Assembly: GCA_043804035.1 (NCBI GenBank)
Contig: JAZDJJ010000060.1
Coordinates: 1 to 8,248 of the forward strand
Length of the DNA: 8,248 bases
Source: JAZDJJ01 sp043804035
Lineage (GTDB): Bacteria; Bacteroidota; Bacteroidia; Palsa-948
Direction: 5' to 3'
The notes beneath the pieces are model-generated. The model was not told where the DNA came from. It worked only from the letters and a program-made list of their open reading frames with translations, and ran no database searches. How positions within the stretch are numbered: the stretch's first letter is position 1; the number at the start of each line of letters is the position of its first letter. Both the position numbers and the translations under genes were made by a program. Below, in pieces: positions 1 through 6,760 of the stretch.

Positions 1-1
1 A

Positions 2-1009
2 GGGGGATTTCAGAATACTTTCGGAGGTGTTTGGGATGCTTTTCTTGTAAAGTTTGATGCTAACGGCAACCGCCTCTGGGCTACTTACTATGGAGGAACG
101 GCTCAAGATTATGGCAATTCTGTTACCACCGATGCCTCAGGCAATGTATATATGGCAGGACATACCTTCAGCACTTCCGGTATTGCTTCAGGGGGATTTC
201 AGAATACTTTCGGAGGTAATCGTGATGCTTTTCTTGTAAAGTTTGATGCTAACGGCAACCGCCTCTGGGCTACTTACTATGGGGGAACGGCTCAAGATCA
301 TGACAATTCTGTTACCACCGATGCCTCAGGCAATGTATATATGGCAGGAATAACCCAAAGCACTTCCGGTATTGCCTCAGAGGGATTTCAGAATATTTTC
401 GGAGGTTATAGTGATACTTTTCTTGTAAAGTTTGATGCTAACGGCAATCGTCTATGGGCTACTTACTATGGGGGAACAAACGGAGATTATGGCACTTCTG
501 TTACCACCGATGCCTCAGGCAATGTATATATGGCAGGATATACCTCCAGTGCTTCCGGTATTGCTTCAGGGGGATTTCAGAATACTTACGGAGGTGGTAA
601 TGATGACGCTTTTCTTGTAAAGTTTGATGCTAACGGCAATCGTCTCTGGGCTACTTACTATGGAGGAACAAGCGAAGATTATGTCAATTCTGTTACCACC
701 GATGCCTCAGGCAATGTATATATGGCAGGAACAACCACCAGCACTTCCGGTATTGCTTCAGGGGGATTTCAGAATACTCTCGGGGGAGGTTTTGATGCTT
801 TTCTTGTAAAGTTTAATGCTAACGGCAACCGCCTCTGGGCTACTTACTATGGAGGAACGGCTCAAGATAATGGCTATTCTGTTACCACAGATGCCTCAGG
901 CAATGTATATATGGCAGGAAGTACCGGTAGTATTTCCGGTATTACTTCATGTGGATTTCAGAATACTTTAGGAGGTTATAGTGATGCTTTTCTTGTAAGG
1001 TTTGGTGTA
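2..1009 (+). repeat. Tandem 189-bp coding repeats (SBBP propeller units), five full and one partial
   Basis: Units begin at about 2, 191, 380, 569, 761 and 950. The period is 189 bp except for one 192-bp unit (569-760) with an extra codon. All copies are in frame. Long stretches such as gttaccaccgatgcctcagg are identical in nearly all copies, which points to recent duplication or continuing homogenisation. Differences cluster at a few codons: after GG in the FGG turn, just after YYGGT, and just after YMAG. The last copy is the most diverged and breaks off after FLVRFG. The identical blocks also create periodic short open frames in another frame; these are not genes. Confidence 0.93.
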
Positions 1010-2818
1010 TATTCTCCCCCCAGTGTTAATGCAGGAAATTCTCTTACAATTTGCAACGGCAGTTCTACAACTCTTAGTGTTACAACTACGGGAGGTACTC
1101 TGCCTTATACTTACCAATGGTCGCCTGCTGCAGAATTAAGCAGTCCCACTATTTCAAATCCAGTTGCTACTCCAACTACTCCAACTACTCCTACTACTTA
1201 CACAGTTCTTGTTACTGATTGTGCAAACTACACAGGTACTGATATGGTTACAATTACTGTAATTCCACAGCCAACCATTACTATTACAGGAATAACAACT
1301 ATTTGTAGTGGAAGTTCTACAATTCTCACTGCTTATGGTGGAGTAAGTTATATTTGGTTGCCTGGCGGACAAACCACTACAAACATTACAGTAAGTCCGG
1401 CTACTGCAACAACTTATACAGTTATAGGAACTGGTGCAAATGGATGTAGTGCAACTTCAACTCCGATAACAGTTATGGTTCCAAATCCTGCTGTATCTGT
1501 TTCGGGAACAAATGTGAGTTGTAATGGAGGAAGCAATGGCAGTGCAACAGCAAATCCATCAGGAGGAATAAATCCGTATTCTTATTTATGGAGTAATGGA
1601 CAAATAAATCAAACGGCAACGGCACTTGGCAGTGGCAGTTATACAGTTACAATTACAGATGCAAACGGATGCACAGCATTTAAGAGTATTTATATTACAG
1701 AACCCACAGCACTTTCTTTAAGCAAATCGTTCACTAATGCTTCTTGCTATAATAATGAGGGTACAGCAAATGTAACTGTAAGTGGTGGTGTGTTTCCTTA
1801 TTCTTATTTATGGAACAACGGACAAACAAATCAAACGGCAACGACACTTGGCAGTGGCAGTTATACAATTACAATCACAGATGCAAACGGCTGTAATGCT
1901 TCTGATACTGTGCAAATAAATAATTCTGTTGTTTCATCTGAACTGCCCATCTGCGCTGTTACAGTAGATTCTCTTTCAAAGTATAATCTTATTATCTGGA
2001 ATAAAACATCTTATCCGATTGCAGATACTTTTTTTGTTTATCGTGATACAGCAAACAACAATTATGCGCTCATAGGAAAAGTTCCTTATACTTCTCTGAG
2101 CCAGTTCATTGATACAGTACGCACACTTTATTCCGCCAACGGAGACCCAAATGCTTCAACATGGAAATATAAAATAGCAGTAAAAGATACTTGCGGAAAC
2201 ATCAGCCAGATGAGTCCATCTCATAAAACATTATTCATTCAAAACAACAACGGTAACTTTTCATGGAATGAATATCTGATTGAAGGGCAGACAGCACCTA
2301 TTCCTTCACTTTCAAATTACTTGTTCCAACGTGATAATTTCTCAACAGGAAATAATTGGGTAACCATACAAACATTAAGCGCTTTTTCAACATCTTACAC
2401 GGATAATAACTATGCAACTTACAAAAATACCGGCTCATGGCGTGTGCTAACTAAATTGAGCATCAATTGCATATCAACGATAATAAAAAACCCTCAGCCG
2501 ATGATAAGTTACAATTTTTCTAGGTCTAATATTGGTCGTATGACAGATCCAACTGTTTTGGTTAATACATTGCTGAATGAGAGCAATATTATTATTTCGC
2601 CTAACCCTAATAGAGGAGAATTTAATATCAGCATAAACAAACCCACAGGCAACGCTACTTGTCGAATTACTGATATTATTGGCAGAGAAGTTTGGAGAAA
2701 CGATAATCTGAAAAACAATGATAAAGTAAATATCAATTTGCCCGATGCAAAAGGTATTTACATTTTAAGAATAATAACAGATAGCGGAATTATTAACAAG
2801 AAGATTGTTGTAGAATAA
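2..2818 (+). CDS. Secreted SBBP beta-propeller / SprB-repeat surface protein with T9SS type A sorting domain (5' partial)
   Basis: The reading frame is open from the left edge, so the start codon and expected signal peptide lie outside; the Met at 152 is internal to a repeat. The visible 938 residues (numbered from base 2) show, in order: five full 63-64-residue SBBP repeats and a partial sixth (about 1-338), each with the core DAFLVKFDANGNRLWATYYG and SGNVYMAG; two Ig/PKD-like domains (about 341-420 and 424-493), the first with a TPTTPTTPTT linker; two SprB-type repeats (about 500-557 and 573-635) with the YSYLW...GSYT.TITDANGC pattern; two fibronectin III-like segments (about 645-745 and 752-835); and a C-terminal domain (about 861-938) with SPNP at 866-869, GREV and KGIYILRI, typical of T9SS type A tails. 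By family knowledge such proteins cross the outer membrane by T9SS and end up cell-attached or secreted; adhesion or ligand binding is inference. No catalytic domain is visible. Confidence 0.93.
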   Translation, partial: GGFQNTFGGVWDAFLVKFDANGNRLWATYYGGTAQDYGNSVTTDASGNVYMAGHTFSTSGIASGGFQNTFGGNRDAFLVKFDANGNRLWATYYGGTAQDHDNSVTTDASGNVYMAGITQSTSGIASEGFQNIFGGYSDTFLVKFDANGNRLWATYYGGTNGDYGTSVTTDASGNVYMAGYTSSASGIASGGFQNTYGGGNDDAFLVKFDANGNRLWATYYGGTSEDYVNSVTTDASGNVYMAGTTTSTSGIASGGFQNTLGGGFDAFLVKFNANGNRLWATYYGGTAQDNGYSVTTDASGNVYMAGSTGSISGITSCGFQNTLGGYSDAFLVRFGVYSPPSVNAGNSLTICNGSSTTLSVTTTGGTLPYTYQWSPAAELSSPTISNPVATPTTPTTPTTYTVLVTDCANYTGTDMVTITVIPQPTITITGITTICSGSSTILTAYGGVSYIWLPGGQTTTNITVSPATATTYTVIGTGANGCSATSTPITVMVPNPAVSVSGTNVSCNGGSNGSATANPSGGINPYSYLWSNGQINQTATALGSGSYTVTITDANGCTAFKSIYITEPTALSLSKSFTNASCYNNEGTANVTVSGGVFPYSYLWNNGQTNQTATTLGSGSYTITITDANGCNASDTVQINNSVVSSELPICAVTVDSLSKYNLIIWNKTSYPIADTFFVYRDTANNNYALIGKVPYTSLSQFIDTVRTLYSANGDPNASTWKYKIAVKDTCGNISQMSPSHKTLFIQNNNGNFSWNEYLIEGQTAPIPSLSNYLFQRDNFSTGNNWVTIQTLSAFSTSYTDNNYATYKNTGSWRVLTKLSINCISTIIKNPQPMISYNFSRSNIGRMTDPTVLVNTLLNESNIIISPNPNRGEFNISINKPTGNATCRITDIIGREVWRNDNLKNNDKVNINLPDAKGIYILRIITDSGIINKKIVVE
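1574..1890 (+). repeat. Two near-identical 95-bp coding copies inside the SprB-type repeats
   Basis: Segments 1574-1668 and 1796-1890 lie 222 bp (74 codons) apart and differ at 8 of 95 positions by my hand alignment; seven of the eight are transitions. They encode the second half of each SprB-type module, from PYSYLW to TDANG. The upstream halves of the modules (around VSCNGGSNGS and ASCYNNEGT) are much more diverged. The pattern fits a duplicated module with partial gene conversion or strong constraint on the C-terminal half. Confidence 0.8.
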
Positions 2819-2955
2819 ATTATATTTTCAACCCCAACCTCTTAATAAGGGGCAATAACATTTGTATCTGTGGTCATCTGCGAAACCAGCCCGCCGTTAC
2901 ACTATGAGGTCTGCGGGAAATAAATAAGTGCGTAAGTAAGTCCTATCATAAAATC
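2819..2955. other. Spacer between the T9SS protein gene and the MBL hydrolase gene
   Basis: No gene is visible. A weak stem-loop lies at 2838-2852 (CCTCTT/AAGGGG, one G-U pair, loop AAT), 20 bases after the stop; it has no T run, so terminator function is doubtful. An inverted repeat CCCGC (2890-2894) / GCGGG (2913-2917) follows. The stretch 2910-2945 resembles 8067-8100 at the far end of the window (see the interspersed-repeat entry). I see no convincing TAnnTTTG box for the hydrolase gene; TAACATTTG at 2856-2864 is one base too long. Confidence 0.6.
2910..2945. repeat. Short interspersed repeat remnant, copy 1
   Basis: The string tctgcgggaaataaataa followed by gtgcgtaagtaagtcc matches, with a few substitutions and one indel, the stretch starting at 8067. 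Read on the minus strand, its outer end is AGGACTTACTTACGCAC, close to aggacttacgcaa at 7984-7996. This suggests both places carry remnants of one repeat family whose end reads AGGACTTAC...GCA. It lies 11 bases upstream of the hydrolase start codon. Confidence 0.4.
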
Positions 2956-3837
2956 ATGAAATTATATTCCATCAATACTGGGTTTTTTAAACTTGACGGT
3001 GGAGCAATGTTTGGCGTAGTGCCTAAATCGCTCTGGCAGAAAACTAATCCTGCTGATGCAAACAATATGATTGATATTGCCGCGCGCGCACTGCTGATAG
3101 AAGATGGAAAAAAACTTATACTGATTGATAACGGACTTGGAAACAAACAGAAACAAAAGTTTTTTGATTTTTATTATTTATATGGAAACGATACATTAGA
3201 GAAATCGCTTGCTAAATATGGTTTCACTCCCGATGATGTTACTGATGTGATTCTTTCTCATCTCCATTTTGACCATTGCGGAGGAAGTGTGAAATGGAAC
3301 GATAGCAAAACAAAATTAGAACTCACATTTATCAATGCAACTTATTGGAGCAACGAAAAACATTGGCACTGTGCAACTCAACCTAACCGCAGAGAAGCAT
3401 CAAGTTTTTTGAAAGAAAATATTATGCCTATTCAAGAAAGCGGACATCTGAAATTCGTTCCGACAGCAGAGATGCAATATATAACCGACTCGCCATGTAT
3501 TATGTCTCCGCATTTACCAAATTTATCTATTATGTATTCCGAAGGGCATACCGAATCTATGATGCTTCCGCATGTTACTTATAAAAACAAAACCATAGTA
3601 TATGCCGCAGATTTTATTCCAACATCAGGGCATATTCCTCTTCCTTATATAATGGGATACGATACTTGTCCGCTCATTACATTGGATGAAAAAGAAAAAT
3701 TCCTTGACAAAGCTGCTGAACACAACTACTTTCTTTTCTTTGAACATGATCCGATAATTGAATGTTGCTCTTTGCAAAAAACCGAAAAAGGAGTGCGGAT
3801 AAAAGATAAGTTTTCTCTCGTAGATTTTTTTTCCTGA
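2956..3837 (+). CDS. Metallo-beta-lactamase-fold hydrolase (lactonase-like branch)
   Basis: This 293-residue protein appears full length. Like a well-represented group of Bacteroidota MBL-fold proteins, it starts with an N-terminal KLDGGAMFGVVPKSLW segment. The di-metal site is complete: H102, H104, D106 and H107 in SHLHFDHCGG, H198 in EGHTES, D219 in YAADF and H264 in FEHDP, in the order seen in AHL lactonases such as AiiA and in YtnP-like enzymes. IDNGLG at 57-62 is the usual strand-turn before the metal motif. No signal peptide or membrane segment is visible, so it is probably cytoplasmic. The substrate cannot be read from sequence; lactone or other ester hydrolysis is inference. ATG 2956 begins the conserved N-terminus directly. 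There is no clear Shine-Dalgarno sequence, which is usual for Bacteroidota. The gene converges on rarA with a 10-bp gap. Confidence 0.94.
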   Translation: MKLYSINTGFFKLDGGAMFGVVPKSLWQKTNPADANNMIDIAARALLIEDGKKLILIDNGLGNKQKQKFFDFYYLYGNDTLEKSLAKYGFTPDDVTDVILSHLHFDHCGGSVKWNDSKTKLELTFINATYWSNEKHWHCATQPNRREASSFLKENIMPIQESGHLKFVPTAEMQYITDSPCIMSPHLPNLSIMYSEGHTESMMLPHVTYKNKTIVYAADFIPTSGHIPLPYIMGYDTCPLITLDEKEKFLDKAAEHNYFLFFEHDPIIECCSLQKTEKGVRIKDKFSLVDFFS

Positions 3838-3847
3838 CAGTATTGTT

Positions 3848-5170
3848 TTAGTAATTGTATTTCGTCTTCCAAAGTTTTTTCAAAAACTCACTAAATTTTT
3901 TTTCTACATTATTATCTCCGGGATTAAAGAATTTTGTTCCGGTAATTTCCTCCGGTAAATATTCCTGTAAAATAAAATTCTCGTCAAAATCGTGGGCGTA
4001 TTTATATTCTTTCCCATAGCCAATTTCTTTCATCAACTTTGTAGGTGCATTGCGTATGTGCAGAGGAACTGATAAGTCGCCCGTTTGTTTTACTGTCTCC
4101 TGTGCGCTGTTAATTGCCATATACGATGCATTACTTTTCGGAGAACAGGCAAGATAAGTTACAAGTTGTGCAAGAATAATTTTTGCTTCCGGCATTCCAA
4201 TTACATTCACCGCTTGAAAACAATTGTTTGCCAGCACCAGCGCCATCGGATTTGCATTACTAATATCTTCTGAAGCAAGAATAATCAAACGTCTTGCGAT
4301 GAACAGCGGGTCTTCTCCGCCTTCAATCATTCTCGCAAGCCAGTAAATACCGGCATTCGGGTCGCTACCGCGAATGGATTTGATGAAAGCAGAAATAATA
4401 TCGTAATGATATTCTCCCGTTTTATCGTACAAAGCCATTTTCTGCTGAACAGTTTGCAAAAGTTTCTCATTAGTAATTTCTATTTCATCAGAAGAAAAAG
4501 AGTTTACGAAAAGTTCTATCGCATTAAAAAGTTTTCGCGCATCTCCTCCTGAAAGGCGAAGCAGCGCTTCGGTTTCTTTGAGAATAATTTTTTTTGTTTT
4601 CAGGATTTCATCTGAATGAATTGCTTTATCAAGAAGAAAAAGTAAATCATTTTTTTCAAGTGGCTTGAGAATATAAATCTGGCAGCGGGAGAGTAAAGCA
4701 GAGATGATTTCAAAAGAAGGATTTTCGGTAGTGGCGCCAATCAGTGTAATGTTTCCTTTTTCCACAGCACCAAGTAAAGAATCCTGCTGCGTTTTGCTAA
4801 AGCGATGAATTTCGTCTATGAAAAGTATTGGAAATTTTGTGCCGACTTCACATTGGTCCTCTCCGAATGAAATAGGAAGAGTACTCCCTTTTGAAGAGAA
4901 TTTAGAAGTGCTATAGTCAATTACTTCACGTACTTCTTTCACGCCTGAATTTATTGCACTCAGCGAAAAGAATGGTCTTGATAATTGATTAGCGATAATG
5001 CGGGCGAGTGTGGTTTTTCCTACTCCGGGAGGTCCCCAAAAAATCATAGAAGGGATATTGTCAGAACTAATAGCTTTTCGCAGAATAGCATCTTTGCCGA
5101 CAAGATGTTTTTGTCCGACAAAATCATTCAGGGTTTTTGGACGCAATCGTTCAGCAAGAGGAACACGCAT
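3848..5170 (-). CDS. rarA: Replication-associated recombination protein A (RarA/MgsA/WRNIP1 AAA+ ATPase)
   Basis: This 440-residue protein spans the whole family length. It opens with the typical PLAERLRPKTLNDFVGQKHL. It has Walker A GPPGVGKT (46-53), Walker B ILFIDE (115-120) followed by IHRFSKTQQDSLL, sensor 1 IGATTENPSF (144-153), the arginine-finger segment ALLSRCQ (R162) and sensor 2 SGGDARK (R212). The C-terminal MgsA-type region follows (about 257-415), with SIRGSDPNAGIYWLARMIEGG and SEDI. Family role: a tetrameric ATPase acting at stalled or gapped replication forks with SSB. The oddity is a region of about 17-19 extra residues (around 95-113) between REVIDYSTSKFSSK and Walker B; Escherichia coli RarA, as I recall it, has about 13 residues between REAI and ILF where this protein has 30. 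Catalytic motifs are intact, so it is probably functional. The start is supported by the conserved N-terminus. A tRNA-His gene lies 62 bp upstream on the same strand. Confidence 0.97.
   Translation of the reverse strand: MRVPLAERLRPKTLNDFVGQKHLVGKDAILRKAISSDNIPSMIFWGPPGVGKTTLARIIANQLSRPFFSLSAINSGVKEVREVIDYSTSKFSSKGSTLPISFGEDQCEVGTKFPILFIDEIHRFSKTQQDSLLGAVEKGNITLIGATTENPSFEIISALLSRCQIYILKPLEKNDLLFLLDKAIHSDEILKTKKIILKETEALLRLSGGDARKLFNAIELFVNSFSSDEIEITNEKLLQTVQQKMALYDKTGEYHYDIISAFIKSIRGSDPNAGIYWLARMIEGGEDPLFIARRLIILASEDISNANPMALVLANNCFQAVNVIGMPEAKIILAQLVTYLACSPKSNASYMAINSAQETVKQTGDLSVPLHIRNAPTKLMKEIGYGKEYKYAHDFDENFILQEYLPEEITGTKFFNPGDNNVEKKFSEFLKKLWKTKYNY
4832..4888 (-). repeat. In-frame insertion within rarA resembling a translated palindromic repeat
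   Basis: Residues 95-113 of RarA read GSTLPISFGEDQCEVGTKF and sit just before Walker B. On the coding strand the DNA contains CTCTTCC, then a short loop, then CGGAGAGGACCA, an imperfect inverted repeat. As I recall, Bacteroidota genomes carry many intergenic palindromic repeats of the type CTCTCC...GGAGAGG followed by a gGTGAgGT-like stretch, and this segment reads like a decayed copy (GGAGAGGACCAATGTGAAGT). The origin is inference; the extra length itself is inferred from family memory. Confidence 0.45.
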
Positions 5171-5232
5171 CAGTGTACAAAAAATTATAACTTCAATTTA
5201 TTTTGAATGGAATTAACAAAAAAAATATTTCG

Positions 5233-5306
5233 GGTGACTGATGGGACTTGAACCCACAGCCCTCAGAACCACAATCTGATGCTCTAACCAATTGAGCTAC
5301 AGTCAC
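5233..5306 (-). tRNA. tRNA-His (anticodon GTG)
   Basis: The reverse complement folds as a full cloverleaf: acceptor GTGACTG/CAGTCAC, D stem GCTC/GAGC, anticodon stem TCAGA/TCTGA with loop TTGTGGT (anticodon GTG at 5270-5272), a short variable loop, and T arm GTGGG-TTCAAGT-CCCAT. The identity signals of bacterial tRNA-His are present: discriminator C73 (base 5233) and an encoded G-1 (complement of 5307) that can pair with it. CCA is not encoded, since CGA follows the discriminator on the coding strand. It is transcribed toward rarA. Confidence 0.97.
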
Positions 5307-5318
5307 CATTTACGAATG

Positions 5319-5326
5319 CAAAAATA
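5319..5326 (-). promoter_or_regulatory. Putative Bacteroidota -7 box for tRNA-His
   Basis: The minus strand reads TATTTTTG, an exact match to the Bacteroidota TAnnTTTG -7 element, ending 12 bases before G-1 of the tRNA. TTTG at 5342-5345 (minus) is a possible -33 element, but the 15-base spacer is shorter than the usual 17-20. The position fits a tRNA promoter well; the -33 assignment is weak. Confidence 0.5.
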
Positions 5327-5365
5327 AAAAAAATCATCATTCAAAGTTGAAAATAAAAAATCTCC

Positions 5366-5431
5366 TTAGTTCGTCAGGTGGGCTTGACCCGCACCTCATT
5401 AGTTCGTCATGGCGGACTTGACCCGCCATCA
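5366..5431. repeat. Two tandem 33-bp REP-like palindromic repeats
   Basis: The units 5366-5398 and 5399-5431 are exactly adjacent. Both start with ttagttcgtc, share the centre cttgacccgc (acttgacccgc in unit 2) and end in tca. Unit 2 has perfect arms ATGGCGG/CCGCCAT around acttgac. Unit 1 has arms starting AGGTG and ending CACCT, with imperfect inner pairing. The outer arm bases differ between units in a way that keeps them self-complementary, which suggests the hairpin is what is conserved. As I recall, similar cgtcatggcgg...ccgccat elements are frequent in Bacteroidota intergenic DNA. Confidence 0.75.
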
Positions 5432-5517
5432 ATAAAGAGATACAATTTCTTCTATAAATCCTTTTTGATTTTTATCCCGTTTATGTGGTTATCTGCCTAT
5501 GCCCTGCAGACAGGCGT

Positions 5518-5570
5518 GAAAATAGAAAATGGTATAGAAAAAAGAAATAAGTAATTAGAAAATAGAAAAA
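5518..5570 (+). repeat. Diverged inverted copy of the glycosyltransferase-flanking repeat (copy C)
   Basis: It begins GAAAATAGAAAATGGTATAG. The minus strand of 5607-5669 contains GAAAATGGAAAATAGTATGG, so the first 20 bases differ only by three G/A transitions. After a small indel, gaaataagtaattagaaaa continues to align with GAAAGTAGTAATGTGAAAA. It is oriented opposite to copies A and B, so 5518-5669 as a whole forms a long imperfect inverted repeat. Confidence 0.6.
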
Positions 5571-5606
5571 TTCAGTTCTTGAAATGTCCGGATAGATGTT
5601 TTCTTT

Positions 5607-5669
5607 CCATTCTCTTTTTTCACATTACTACTTTCCATACTATTTTCCATTTTCTCCTAACGAATTAAA
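5607..5669 (-). repeat. 63-bp direct repeat flanking the glycosyltransferase pair (copy A)
   Basis: It matches 7671-7733 in the same orientation at 60 of 63 positions, with no gaps; all three differences are transitions. Homology stops sharply at both ends. It lies downstream of the GT2 stop, 59 bp beyond it. Confidence 0.85.
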
Positions 5670-5728
5670 AAAAAGATAATAAAAAAAGTTGCACTTATAA
5701 CGTGAATCCGCTATTTAACCATCAACAA

Positions 5729-6760
5729 TTAACGTACAATATATCGCACAATACACTTACAAAAAAGTTTTATTAAATCTCCGAAATTAAATTGGTAGTA
5801 ATTTTTAAGTATAGATTTAAAAAAATTATGAAATGCCCAAAGTCCAAGTGTTGTATTACCGCATATATCCAACCACATTTTTCCAATGACTTTTTTAAGT
5901 GCGCTCTGCTCCAGCACACAATTACTACTGTTCATCTGAATTAGTGATAAAAGCCATTTTTCAATATCGGAAAAAAGTTTTTTGTTTTTTATTCGTTCAT
6001 TGCGTCCGATAATGTTATGCAACGTAAGTTCCTCATCAGTAAATTTCAATCCAAGTAACAGGAGATAATTTTTTCTCACTTCATCTGCCGATTTTTTTTG
6101 TTCTGAATTAAAAGCACGACTGACCTGATTTCTATGTGAGCGATAATAAAAAAGTTCTTCATCTAATATCGCAATACGTGAAATTTGAGAGATGCGTATC
6201 CATAGTTCATAGTCCTCTGCATTTGTAAATTTATGGGAATACAAAATTTGATTTTCCATTATTATTTTTCTGCGCATCATAATAGTTGGATGGCAGATAG
6301 ATGCATTAAAAAGAAGCATTGAGGGAATATCATCTGTTCTAAACCACCAATTTATTTTTTTTCTCTTCTCATTGAGTAAAGCATATCGGGTTGCACAAAT
6401 TCCAAACAAAGGGTGAGAGTCAAGAAAAGAAACTTGTTTTTTCAAACGATTAGGCAAACTAATATCATCAGCATCCATCCGTGCGATATATTCACCTGTT
6501 GAATTTTTTAATCCGATATTCAACGTTTCAATCAATCCAAGATTTTTTTCGTTATTAAAAAGGTTAATTCTTTCATCAGAAAAATTTTTAATTATTTTTT
6601 CAGAATCATCTGTTGAGCCGTCATTGACAATAAGAAGTTCAAAATCAGGAAATGTTTGACTAAGAATACTTTGAATAGATTCCTTAAGAAATTTTTCGCC
6701 ATTGAAAACAGGAAGCAAAACAGTAACTTTTGGGTTTTTATGTTTTAGATTTTTATCCAT
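5729..6760 (-). CDS. Family 2 glycosyltransferase (GT-A fold)
   Basis: This 343-residue protein has a GT2 domain over about residues 11-215: KVTVLLPVFNGEKFLKESIQ at the nucleotide-binding strand, LLIVNDGSTDDS (D47), the metal-binding DXD in RMDADDIS (D96/D98) and the candidate catalytic-base segment NAEDYELW (E182, D183). RSHRNQVS follows near the end of the domain. The rest (about 216-343) is a helical tail with a basic, hydrophobic C-terminus (KLFCKCIVRYIVR) that could touch the membrane; no clear transmembrane helix is seen. It probably adds a sugar from an NDP donor to a lipid-linked surface glycan in the cytoplasm; donor and acceptor are unknown. The ATG lies 16 bp inside the fucosyltransferase gene's 3' end, indicating translational coupling and a joint role. 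Confidence 0.93.
   Translation of the reverse strand: MDKNLKHKNPKVTVLLPVFNGEKFLKESIQSILSQTFPDFELLIVNDGSTDDSEKIIKNFSDERINLFNNEKNLGLIETLNIGLKNSTGEYIARMDADDISLPNRLKKQVSFLDSHPLFGICATRYALLNEKRKKINWWFRTDDIPSMLLFNASICHPTIMMRRKIIMENQILYSHKFTNAEDYELWIRISQISRIAILDEELFYYRSHRNQVSRAFNSEQKKSADEVRKNYLLLLGLKFTDEELTLHNIIGRNERIKNKKLFSDIEKWLLSLIQMNSSNCVLEQSALKKVIGKMWLDICGNTTLGLWAFHNFFKSILKNYYQFNFGDLIKLFCKCIVRYIVR

Larger units (their letters stand above)
5307..5728. other. Repeat-rich intergenic region between tRNA-His and the GT2 gene
   Basis: No coding gene is visible in about 420 bp. From left to right it holds the tRNA promoter, two tandem 33-bp palindromic repeats (5366-5431), an imperfect palindrome with GCCT (5495-5498) and AGGC (5512-5515) around a CTGCAG core, a purine-rich inverted copy (5518-5570) of the glycosyltransferase-flanking repeat, and that repeat itself (5607-5669). 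Downstream of the GT2 stop on the minus strand, a 3-bp CAC/GTG stem precedes a run of seven T (5682-5707 region). This is too weak to call a terminator. Confidence 0.7.

Noticed and set aside
152..154. ATG at 152 as the gene start
   Set aside because: The frame is open to the left edge and the upstream residues form a full SBBP unit; this Met is the M of the repeated VYMAG motif.
54..809. Periodic ~61-residue plus-strand frames (54-239, 432-620, 624-809)
   Set aside because: They are out-of-frame readings of the same repeats and keep the same shadow sequence each time.
2..1009. Regular ~189-bp repeats suggestive of a CRISPR array or satellite
   Set aside because: The repeats are in frame, encode SBBP units and continue into a long secreted protein; the unit size and the lack of short spacers rule out CRISPR.
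2..1009. Variable codons as the variable region of a diversity-generating retroelement
   Set aside because: No reverse transcriptase or template repeat is visible, and the changes are not confined to adenine positions of one master copy; only a whole-genome search could reopen this.
1170..1200. ACTCCAACT microrepeat (TPTTPTTPTT) as a phase-variable tract
   Set aside because: The 9-bp unit keeps the frame whatever its copy number, so it would vary linker length but not switch expression.
2838..2852. Rho-independent terminator after the T9SS protein gene
   Set aside because: A 6-bp stem with one G-U pair exists, but it is followed by CAATAACA rather than a T run.
5682..5709. Terminator after the GT2 gene
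   Set aside because: The stem is only about 3 bp (CAC/GTG) before the T run; too weak to call.
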